Assembly (NCBI GenBank): GCA_012520015.1
Contig: JAAYPD010000189.1
Span: 1-12,802 of the forward strand
DNA: 12,802 bases
Direction: 5' to 3'
From: Methanomicrobiales archaeon
GTDB lineage: Archaea; Halobacteriota; Methanomicrobia; Methanomicrobiales; Methanospirillaceae
Under the pieces are notes generated by a model, which saw only the letters and a program-made list of their open reading frames with translations, did not search any database and was not told the origin of the DNA. The translations under genes were made by a program, and so were the position numbers. Shown in pieces: positions 7,573 through 12,802 of the stretch (the stretch's first letter is position 1; each line of letters begins with the position of its first letter).

Positions 7573-7737
7573 AACCTGTATGGGGGATGGTTAAAGGGGG
7601 GATTTTTCATGTATTTTGTGCAGCTGTTCCCCCGGAGCCAGGACATATGACAGTGTATATTTTTCACGTGGGGGGTTTGGTGGAGAAAGTTTTCAGGGGG
7701 GTGCGACTCCGGGTCCTTTCTGCACACTATACAGGTT
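7573..7737. ncRNA. Candidate structured RNA (strand undecided)
   Basis: Three perfect complementary arm pairs nest in register: AACCTGTAT (7573-7581) with ATACAGGTT (7729-7737); TGTGCAG (7617-7623) with CTGCACA (7720-7726); and CCCGGAG (7631-7637) with CTCCGGG (7707-7713). The 3' gaps are only 2 and 6 nt, and the inner internal loop is nearly symmetric (7 versus 6 nt). On the minus strand the outer arm runs straight into T7 (plus-strand A-run 7568-7574), like a terminator, and a TATA-like CATATA lies at about 7749-7754. On the plus strand, CATTATAAA (7562-7570) and T7 (7789-7795) are possible promoter and end signals. I recognise no known RNA family. Confidence 0.28.
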
Positions 7738-7949
7738 CAGTAATTGGGTATATGAGCTTTAGGTAAACAGGGTGAAAGTGAAAAATGCTTTTTTTGACAA
7801 CTCCTTATATCTCCGATCCATGCTTGTTTCTCTCATAGTGGAGTGAATATCAGCTAAAAAATAATCACTTCACTTTCGCAGGGGCCATAATAAGAGGAAT
7901 AAGAAGGCTCAAACATGATGTATGTGAACCTGATATTGTATACAGGGAG

Positions 7950-9023
7950 ATGACGGAGAGAAAGATCATTTTACATCTTGACATGGATTCCTTTTATGCA
8001 TCCGTAGAGATACGAGACAACCCTGCCTTGTCAGGGCTACCTGTTGTTGTTGGCGCAGATCCCATGAAAGGATCAGGTCGCGGGGTGGTCAGCACCTGTT
8101 CATATGAGGCAAGGGTTTATGGTATTCACTCAGGGATGCCAATATCACAGGCATATCATCTATGTCCTGATGCCATCTTTATCCGCCCGGATATGGAGTC
8201 ATATGCCAGGGTATCATCCACGATAATGCAGATCCTGACTGACATGGCAGGAGAGATTGAGCAGGTCTCAATTGACGAGGCCTTCCTTGACCTTACTGCT
8301 GACCAGTCTTATGAACAGGCTGCACAACACGCATCAGAGATAAAACGGGCGATACGTGACCAAGTCGGTCTGACCTGCTCAATCGGCATTGCACCCTCCA
8401 GGATATATGCAAAGATGGCATCCGAACAACAAAAACCGGATGGGCTTACGATAATTCAGCCTTCAGAAATTTTATCCTTCCTTTCACCTCTTCCAGTAAG
8501 ATCAATTCCTGGTATAGGAAAAAAATCTGCCCAGGTGCTCGTGAATGCCGGAATTCGGACCATTGGTGATATCAGCCGGTGTGATATACAGGCACTGCAG
8601 GAAATATTTGGATCACATGCAGTAAGGCTTTTACAGATCTCACGCGGGCTTGATTGTGAAGGCCTTAGGGAGACAGGAAAACGGAAATCTGTTAGCAGAG
8701 AGCATACTTTTTTAAAAGATTCTGTATCCCCCGAAGAAATCCTGGGATTTATGCATGAGATGGTCCTTTTGCTATGCCGGGAACTTGAAGAAAGGGACAT
8801 CTACTCGCGCACCATTGGGATAAGGATCAGGTATACGGGTTTTATCTCAAGGACAAGATCGGTAACTCTGATTAAACCAACCCGGGAGGTCAGAATTATT
8901 GAACAGGCAATAGACGGGTTATTTGCAGAGATGTGGGATCAGACCCCTGTCCGGCTTATTGGCGTCAGGTTATCCGGGCTTGTTCATTCAGATCCGGTGC
9001 AGAGATCCCTGTCTGATTTTTAA
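7950..9023 (+). CDS. dinB: DNA polymerase IV (Y-family translesion polymerase)
   Basis: This 357-residue error-prone polymerase copies past damaged template bases. The catalytic metal ligands are visible: D11 in LDMDSFYASVE, and D109-E110 in SIDEAFLDL. Y16 is the steric gate that excludes ribonucleotides, and the finger motif SYEARVYGIHSGMP follows. The thumb has a helix-hairpin-helix (IPGIGKKSAQVL), and the little-finger domain occupies about 240-340. The extreme C-terminus, QRSLSDF (351-357), matches a PCNA-interacting motif lacking the final aromatic, so sliding-clamp recruitment is likely. ATG 7950 is the only sensible in-frame start. GGGAG lies directly against it, too close for a normal SD. 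A Y-family polymerase in archaea is usually a single chromosomal gene. Identity is essentially certain. Confidence 0.96.
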   Translation: MTERKIILHLDMDSFYASVEIRDNPALSGLPVVVGADPMKGSGRGVVSTCSYEARVYGIHSGMPISQAYHLCPDAIFIRPDMESYARVSSTIMQILTDMAGEIEQVSIDEAFLDLTADQSYEQAAQHASEIKRAIRDQVGLTCSIGIAPSRIYAKMASEQQKPDGLTIIQPSEILSFLSPLPVRSIPGIGKKSAQVLVNAGIRTIGDISRCDIQALQEIFGSHAVRLLQISRGLDCEGLRETGKRKSVSREHTFLKDSVSPEEILGFMHEMVLLLCRELEERDIYSRTIGIRIRYTGFISRTRSVTLIKPTREVRIIEQAIDGLFAEMWDQTPVRLIGVRLSGLVHSDPVQRSLSDF

Positions 9024-9029
9024 GAAAAA

Positions 9030-9046
9030 GTGTTTACTAAAAACAC
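9030..9046 (+). terminator. Hairpin after dinB
   Basis: GTGTTT (9030-9035) and AAACAC (9041-9046) form a perfect 6-bp stem with a 5-nt loop, 6 nt after the dinB stop. No T-run follows, so termination is only a possibility. Confidence 0.25.
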
Positions 9047-9072
9047 CCGGTTACATGGCAGAAAGATGAAGC

Positions 9073-9078
9073 TTATAT
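9073..9078 (+). promoter_or_regulatory. TATA element for the small gene at 9136
   Basis: TTATAT here predicts transcription starting near 9102. That is downstream of the possible starts at 9091 and 9094 and about 34 nt upstream of ATG 9136, so it favours the latter as the true start. Confidence 0.4.
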
Positions 9079-9135
9079 GAAAAGTATAGTGTGATGATAA
9101 AAGGATTGATTAATTCAATAAAGAGACATAATAAT

Positions 9136-9438
9136 ATGGGAGAATCAGGGGGACGCTTTGAGAAAGGAAAGTGGGTTGAGGATGCTGCACCTGAATCTTC
9201 TTCACCAGGTGTAAACGATGATATAGAAACCAGGCTTCGTTCTGCGGCAGGTCAGATAGGGCGCGGCATTGATGAACTGCTTGAAGCTGGGGGCGAGCTC
9301 ATTGGCACCAAAGAAGGAAGACAACAGCTTGGAAGAAGACTTGATGAGGTAACTGGAGACTTAATCAGGATCTGTGAAGATATCAGGCGCGAAGGTATAG
9401 ATTTTATTAACCAGGCCCGCGATCGTATTATGAAATAA
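9136..9438 (+). CDS. Unrecognised small charged helical protein
   Basis: I do not recognise a named family with confidence. From ATG 9136 it encodes 100 residues, beginning MGESGGRFEKGKWVED. An acidic, serine-rich linker follows, then about 65 residues of amphipathic helix (IETRLRSAAGQIGRG ... IRREGIDFINQARDRIMK) with glycines between helical stretches. There is no signal peptide, TM segment or cysteine. In-frame starts exist upstream (GTG 9091, ATG 9094; 115 or 114 residues), but the TATA element at 9073 would initiate downstream of them. The GGRFEKGKWVE opening also looks like a natural N-terminus. The helices suggest self-association or membrane-surface binding; that is inference. A second small gene follows 59 bp later. 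Confidence 0.7.
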   Translation: MGESGGRFEKGKWVEDAAPESSSPGVNDDIETRLRSAAGQIGRGIDELLEAGGELIGTKEGRQQLGRRLDEVTGDLIRICEDIRREGIDFINQARDRIMK

Positions 9439-9497
9439 TGTTCCTGCAAAAAGCAGAATAAATAAGCAATCCTTTTCCTGGATAATCGGATTTATAT

Positions 9498-9740
9498 ATG
9501 CCCAAATGGCTTGATGTTGGAACCCAGGTAATAAACCTGGATTATATTCAGAAATTCCTGGTAGTAGAGGTAACGAAGGAAAGGAAAGGTCAGGTTGTTG
9601 TTGAAAAAGCAATCCTTCGTGCAGTTCTCAAAGATGGTGAACAGGTAAACATTGCTGCTTTAAAAAATAAGCTGGACGCCATGAGCTGGATAAGAACCAG
9701 GCTTCGTAATAATGAAGAGAAGGTAATCCAGGTAAGATAA
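9498..9740 (+). CDS. Unrecognised small protein, 80 residues
   Basis: No family is recognised. The N-terminal half looks like beta strands (WLDVGTQVINLDYIQKFLVVEV, then QVVVEKAILRAVLKDG). The C-terminal half is a basic helix (IAALKNKLDAMSWIRTRLRNNEEK). It has no TM segment or cysteine and is probably cytoplasmic. ATG 9498 is the only usable start: an in-frame stop lies at 9483 and no in-frame ATG follows until deep in the gene. No SD is present. Unusually, a consensus-like TATA string (TTTATATA, 9491-9498) runs into the start codon. Codon use and a good C-terminal helix make it likely to be a real gene. It lies 59 bp after the previous small gene. Confidence 0.65.
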   Translation: MPKWLDVGTQVINLDYIQKFLVVEVTKERKGQVVVEKAILRAVLKDGEQVNIAALKNKLDAMSWIRTRLRNNEEKVIQVR

Positions 9741-9755
9741 CCATTCAGCCCTAAG

Positions 9756-9761
9756 TTTTTT
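9756..9761 (+). terminator. Oligo-T tract after the 80-residue gene
   Basis: Six T followed by a C-rich stretch lie 15 nt after the stop codon and before the aldolase promoter. This is a plausible archaeal termination site. Confidence 0.3.
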
Positions 9762-9787
9762 CCCTGCCCCGCCTGTTCAAAGGAATG

Positions 9788-9795
9788 TTTATCTA
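9788..9795 (+). promoter_or_regulatory. TATA element for the aldolase-PFK operon
   Basis: TTTATCTA is centred about 27 nt upstream of ATG 9819. This predicts a leaderless or nearly leaderless mRNA, consistent with no properly spaced SD before the aldolase. Confidence 0.45.
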
Positions 9796-9818
9796 CCAAA
9801 AAAGTGAGAGAAAAAGGC

Positions 9819-10727
9819 ATGAGCAAAGGGTTTACTGTTCCCCTGGACGTACCAAAAAGTGCGCAGGAGACGTATGTTCGCAATCTGAAGATGATCACCC
9901 ACAATTCCGGTCGGCTGATGCTTTTCGCTGGTGACCAGAAGATTGAACATCTGAATGATGATTTCTATGGTGAAGGGATTCACCCGGATGATCATGATCC
10001 CGAACACCTTTTCAGAATTGCATCAAAAGCAAAAATCGGGTGCTTTGCAACACAGCTTGGACTTGTCGCTAAATATGGAGGAGATTATCCGAAGGTTCCG
10101 TACCTGATAAAGATCAATTCCAAGACACACCTGGTTCCAACATCGCAGGCTGATCCTTTCTCCAGCCTCATAAATACAATAGATCAGGTGGTAGCATTTC
10201 GAAAATGCAGCAAATTAAACATTACTGGTATTGGGTATACTATATACCTGGGATCTGAGCATGAATCTGCGATGCTCAGCACAGCTGCACAAGCCATCTT
10301 TGAAGCGCATCAGAATGGACTTGTCACTGTACTATGGATATACCCGCGTGGTAAAGCCGTCGGTAATGAGAAAGATCCCCACCTGATCGCCGGGGCAGCC
10401 GGGGTTGCCGCCTGTCTTGGTGCCGACTTTGTAAAAGTCAACCCTCCAAAGGGAGAAGGGGGCTCATCTGCTGAGATGTTGAAAGAAGCGACTCTTGCTG
10501 CCGGACGAACAAAGGTTGTCTGTGCAGGAGGATCCAGTGTTTATGTGGCAACTTTCCTTACCCAGCTCTGGGAACAGATTCACATCGGTGGCGCGAGTGG
10601 CAATGCAACCGGCAGGAATATCCATCAGAAATCGCTTGATGAAGCTGTCCGGATGTGCAATGCCATCTACGCCATAACCGTGGATGAGGCAAATATCGAA
10701 GAAGCGTTAAAGATCTATCATGGCTGA
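9819..10727 (+). CDS. Class I fructose-bisphosphate aldolase, archaeal DhnA-type
   Basis: This 302-residue enzyme is predicted to cleave fructose 1,6-bisphosphate to dihydroxyacetone phosphate and glyceraldehyde 3-phosphate, or run in reverse, through a Schiff base. The likely lysine is K206 in ADFVKVNPP, matching the DhnA-family signature. An AGGSSVYV loop further on is a typical phosphate-binding turn, and LFAGDQKIEH is the early TIM-barrel active-site strand. I prefer ATG 9819 (MSKGFTVPLD) over the GTG at 9804, which would lie upstream of the start site predicted from the TATA box. The gene overlaps the PFK start by 8 bp, so translation is coupled and the pathway role is supported. A related alternative is aminodideoxyheptulosonate synthase, but the PFK neighbour argues against it. 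Confidence 0.85.
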   Translation: MSKGFTVPLDVPKSAQETYVRNLKMITHNSGRLMLFAGDQKIEHLNDDFYGEGIHPDDHDPEHLFRIASKAKIGCFATQLGLVAKYGGDYPKVPYLIKINSKTHLVPTSQADPFSSLINTIDQVVAFRKCSKLNITGIGYTIYLGSEHESAMLSTAAQAIFEAHQNGLVTVLWIYPRGKAVGNEKDPHLIAGAAGVAACLGADFVKVNPPKGEGGSSAEMLKEATLAAGRTKVVCAGGSSVYVATFLTQLWEQIHIGGASGNATGRNIHQKSLDEAVRMCNAIYAITVDEANIEEALKIYHG

Positions 10728-11766
10728 AATGACCGGAAAAATTAAAACTATTGGGATCCTGACCGGCGGAGGCGACTGCCCCGGTCTTAATGCAGTTATA
10801 CGTGCCGTTGTAAAGACTGCACATCTTTATGACTACTCGGTTATCGGGATTCGTAACGGGTGGAAAGGCATTGTTGATGGAGAGGTAGAACCTCTCACGG
10901 AATTTGCCGTGACCGGCATTCTTCCGAAAGGCGGAACGATTCTTGGAACATCACGAACCAATCCCCTGAAAAGTGAAGAGCATACCCAGCAGATGCTTGC
11001 CAATCTGAAGAGATTTGGGATTGATGCAGTTGTTGCAGTTGGTGGAGATGATACATTAAGTGTCGCAGCAAGACTGCATCAGTTAAATATCCCCGTTGTG
11101 GGCATTCCTAAAACTATCGATAATGATCTGTCTGGAACAGACTATACTTTTGGATTTGATACCGCCGTATCTATCGTGACTGATGCAATAGATCGCCTCC
11201 ACACGACTGCCGAATCTCACCACAGGATCATGGTGCTTGAGGTGATGGGCAGGCATGCGGGGTGGATAGCCACCATGGCCGGTATTGCAGGTGGTGCAGA
11301 TCAGATACTTATCCCGGAAGTTCCGTTTGACATTGATGATGTCTGTGAAGGCCTTAAAAAACGCCAGGATCGTGGGAAAAAATTTTCAATCGTGGTCATC
11401 GCCGAGGGTGCCAAGCCCACTGACATGTCCGGATTTGCCACGATCTCTTCAAAAGTTGATGAGTTCGGCCATGAACAGCTGGGTGGCATAGGTCACATGC
11501 TTGGCCGTGCAATTGAAGAAAGGGTTCATTCAGAGACCAGAGTCACCGTTCTTGGCCATGTCCAGCGTGGTGGATCTCCAACTGCCCATGATCGTGTTCT
11601 TGCTACCAGGTACGGTGTAAAGGCGGTTGAACAGATCCATAAAGGAAATTATGGGGTTATGGTCGGTCTTCATGGGGATAAAATTGTTCCTGTACCACTG
11701 AGCGATGCATTAACCCAGAAAAAGGTGGACCCGGAACTTTACGAGATGGCAAAAATCTTTTACTAA
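10720..11766 (+). CDS. 6-phosphofructokinase, predicted pyrophosphate-dependent
   Basis: This is a 348-residue PFK of the A family, phosphorylating fructose 6-phosphate. It has the N-terminal GGGDCPGLNAVIR loop, GGDDTL with D110-D111, PKTIDND with K131 and catalytic D134 and D136, MGRHAGWIA, and a C-terminal GHVQRGGSPTAHDR substrate loop. Aspartate at the second site of GGDD (E. coli residue 104) together with lysine before TIDND (residue 124) is the established signature of pyrophosphate-dependent enzymes; ATP-dependent ones usually have Gly at the first. Overall it resembles group III actinobacterial PPi-PFKs, but I cannot confirm the donor by sequence alone. ATG 10720 overlaps the aldolase end; M4 (10729) is an alternative start. 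The gene ends 1 bp from the convergent ABC ATPase stop. Confidence 0.93.
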   Translation: MAEMTGKIKTIGILTGGGDCPGLNAVIRAVVKTAHLYDYSVIGIRNGWKGIVDGEVEPLTEFAVTGILPKGGTILGTSRTNPLKSEEHTQQMLANLKRFGIDAVVAVGGDDTLSVAARLHQLNIPVVGIPKTIDNDLSGTDYTFGFDTAVSIVTDAIDRLHTTAESHHRIMVLEVMGRHAGWIATMAGIAGGADQILIPEVPFDIDDVCEGLKKRQDRGKKFSIVVIAEGAKPTDMSGFATISSKVDEFGHEQLGGIGHMLGRAIEERVHSETRVTVLGHVQRGGSPTAHDRVLATRYGVKAVEQIHKGNYGVMVGLHGDKIVPVPLSDALTQKKVDPELYEMAKIFY

Positions 11767-11767
11767 A

Positions 11768-12649
11768 CTATTTCCCAATTTTTACAAGAATCTCCTCAAG
11801 GGACGGAAATTTCGACTCTATTCTTTCAACCGTGCCCCCGCCATTGCTTACCATGCCTGTTATCCCGTTCAACTCTTCGATAGAATGTGCAACTGACATC
11901 CAGAGTTTTCCTGATTGTTCGGCTTTGATATCAGGGACCTGATCTTCTGGCCAGATGTACCATATCTCGTACCTGATTGAACCAAATTGTTCACGAAGCT
12001 CAGGCATTGTACCCAGAACAACAATTTTTCCATGCTTCAGGATCATGACGCGGTCACAGATCTCTTCAACCTGTGCAAGGTTGTGGGCAGAGAGAATGAT
12101 GGTCTTACCCTGCACCCTGAGCTCTTTTAAATACTCGATTATGAACCTGGTGGTCATCGGGTCAAGCCCTGATCCTGGCTCATCGTAGATAAGAATAGAG
12201 GGATCGTGCACCAGGGATCTTGCGATGGCTACTTTTCTCTTCATCCCCTTTGAGAGATTTCCTATCTGCTTTCCTTCAGGTTGAAGGGATAACTGGGCAA
12301 GCAGAAGATCGGCCCGTGCCCTTATGGTTACGAGGTCAAGTCCATATATCTCACCAAAAAACCTGATATAATCCGGAACAAGCATGGTCTCGTAGAGACG
12401 GGATTCTTCCGGAAGATACCCGATATCAGAACGCACCTTCATCGGATCCTTAATGAGATCCTGGCCTTTGATCACAAGGGAGCCGGATGTAGGAAGAATT
12501 AACCCGGAAAGAATCTTCAGTAGTGTTGTTTTTCCAGCCCCGTTATGGCCGATGATCCCAAATATCTCTCCCTCCCTGCAGGTAAATGAAACATCGGAGA
12601 GAGCCGTGACATCCCCGTACATCTTGGATAGAGACGACGCTTCAATCAT
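11768..12649 (-). CDS. ABC transporter ATP-binding protein
   Basis: This is a 293-residue nucleotide-binding subunit of an ABC-2/NatA-like exporter at the inner membrane face. Walker A is GHNGAGKTT (34-42, K40), the signature is LSKGM (132-136), Walker B is SILIYDEP (151-158, catalytic E157) and the switch histidine is H189 (LSAHNL). The Q-loop glutamine is replaced by glutamate (YLPEE, E81), as in many members of this subfamily. Residues 225-293 are a C-terminal extension of unknown role, also typical. ATG 12649 has a strong SD (AGGAGG, minus strand 12664-12659) about 9 nt upstream. The likely permease gene diverges from it 81 bp away. Substrate is unknown. Its stop codon is 1 bp from the PFK stop. 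Confidence 0.94.
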   Translation of the reverse strand: MIEASSLSKMYGDVTALSDVSFTCREGEIFGIIGHNGAGKTTLLKILSGLILPTSGSLVIKGQDLIKDPMKVRSDIGYLPEESRLYETMLVPDYIRFFGEIYGLDLVTIRARADLLLAQLSLQPEGKQIGNLSKGMKRKVAIARSLVHDPSILIYDEPGSGLDPMTTRFIIEYLKELRVQGKTIILSAHNLAQVEEICDRVMILKHGKIVVLGTMPELREQFGSIRYEIWYIWPEDQVPDIKAEQSGKLWMSVAHSIEELNGITGMVSNGGGTVERIESKFPSLEEILVKIGK

Positions 12650-12679
12650 AGTGAATATCCTCCTCTTGTCTTCACTATG
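12647..12679 (-). promoter_or_regulatory. Hairpin enclosing the SD and start codon of the ABC ATPase
   Basis: A perfect 9-bp inverted repeat, CATAGTGAA (12647-12655) and TTCACTATG (12671-12679), flanks a 15-nt loop. In the ATPase mRNA the SD lies in the loop and the AUG forms the last three bases of the 3' arm. The TATA element at 12700-12707 predicts a transcript beginning near 12677, at the first bases of the hairpin. It could regulate translation, or the dyad could be an operator in DNA. Confidence 0.45.
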
Positions 12680-12699
12680 CTAAAGTGTTACGGTAAGCT

Positions 12700-12707
12700 T
12701 TGATATA
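12700..12707. promoter_or_regulatory. TATA element possibly shared by the divergent ABC genes
   Basis: TTGATATA on the plus strand lies about 27 nt before ATG 12731, which has no SD, so a leaderless permease mRNA is predicted. The overlapping minus-strand GGTATATC lies about 27 nt before the hairpin of the ATPase gene. One near-symmetric box may therefore serve both directions. Confidence 0.4.
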
Positions 12708-12730
12708 CCATCCGGGCAAACTATCACACA

Positions 12731-12802
12731 ATGGGGGCTCTTTCACAGCTTCTTACGATTGCAACATGGGAGATAAGGCGTTTTAAGGGAAACATGACCA
12801 GG
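12731..12802 (+). CDS. ABC transporter permease, N-terminal fragment (cut by window end)
   Basis: Only 24 codons are visible (MGALSQLLTIATWEIRRFKGN..). The amphipathic 'LLTIATWEIRRFKG' opening, with a basic cluster before the first TM helix, is characteristic of ABC-2-type permeases of the NatB kind. Its position opposite the ATP-binding protein gene supports this. No SD precedes the ATG, which fits leaderless initiation from the TATA element at 12700. The membrane segments lie beyond the window, so this call rests on little sequence. Confidence 0.6.
   Translation, partial: MGALSQLLTIATWEIRRFKGNMTR

Larger units (their letters stand above)
7458..7949. other. Long non-coding gap before dinB
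   Basis: About 490 bp have no convincing gene. The contents are a hairpin (7530-7548), nested complementary arms (7573-7737), and several G5/G6 runs on the plus strand between 7582 and 7702. There is also a T7 run at 7789-7795 and a 9-bp inverted pair GAAAGTGAA (7774-7782) / TTCACTTTC (7869-7877). TATA-like elements CTTATATCT (7803-7811) and CATAATAA (7886-7893) could serve dinB. The 61-codon minus ORF at 7542-7727 is not credible as a gene. Confidence 0.6.

Noticed and set aside
7660..7706. G-quadruplex in the G-run segment
   Set aside because: The G6 runs are too far apart for a standard four-tract fold, and only a weak two-layer form could be drawn.
7542..7727. 61-codon minus-strand open frame in the long gap
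   Set aside because: The translation is rich in His, Pro and Cys without pattern, no SD or promoter fits, and the region is better explained by pairing arms.
7915..7960. Box C/D-like motifs (ATGATG, CTGA, GATGAC) just before dinB
   Set aside because: The C boxes deviate from consensus, no terminal D box or closing stem is found, and the last motif is inside the dinB coding sequence.
9804..9818. GTG start extending the aldolase by five residues
   Set aside because: It has no SD and lies upstream of the transcription start predicted from the TATA element. ATG 9819 fits better.
11768..12649. Missing Q-loop glutamine as a sign of an inactive ABC ATPase
   Set aside because: Glutamate at this place (YLPEE) is common in NatA-like ATPases, and all other catalytic motifs are intact.

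Overview
The window looks like a chromosomal segment of a methanogenic archaeon, most likely of the order Methanomicrobiales; Methanospirillum is my best guess, from gene content and an apparent mid-40s GC content judged by eye rather than computed. The archaeal signs are an S-layer-like COG1361 protein paired with a HAE3-type RND exporter, an archaeal-type pilin N-terminus, an ADP-forming acyl-CoA synthetase, a Y-family polymerase ending in a PCNA-binding motif, A/T-rich TATA elements about 26 nt upstream of several ATGs that lack Shine-Dalgarno (SD) sequences, and oligo-T tracts after genes. I see no rRNA, tRNA, CRISPR array, insertion sequence or phage gene.

Layout, left to right. Positions 1-3375 (+) hold the 3' part of an S-layer/CARDB-like membrane-anchored protein and a 12-TM RND exporter, 21 bp apart and probably co-transcribed. 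A pilin-like protein (3472-4059, -) converges on them. It is separated from an orphan response regulator (4281-4931, +) by about 220 bp rich in inverted repeats. The regulator converges on a 686-residue ADP-forming acyl-CoA synthetase (4936-6996, -), which sits 49 bp downstream of a small cysteine-rich protein (7046-7402, -). A gap of about 550 bp (7403-7949) carries the cysteine-rich gene's promoter and palindrome plus nested stems that suggest a structured RNA. Next come DNA polymerase IV (7950-9023, +), two unrecognised small proteins (9136-9438 and 9498-9740, +), and a glycolytic pair: class I fructose-bisphosphate aldolase (9819-10727) overlapping a phosphofructokinase (10720-11766) whose active-site residues predict pyrophosphate dependence. 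The window ends with an ABC ATPase (11768-12649, -) divergent from the first 24 codons of an ABC permease (12731 onward, +).

Functional links. The aldolase and PFK carry out successive glycolytic steps and are translationally overlapped. This suggests sugar or glycogen turnover, with pyrophosphate rather than ATP as probable phosphoryl donor. The ADP-forming synthetase can make ATP from acetyl-CoA or acyl-CoA, or activate acids in the reverse direction. The S-layer-like protein and RND exporter are probably an envelope pair. The divergent ABC genes probably form one exporter. Nothing here is a clear-cut new defence or mobile system. The most unexplained items are the structured intergenic region (7530-7795), the dyad cluster before the response regulator, and the hairpin over the ABC ATPase start codon.
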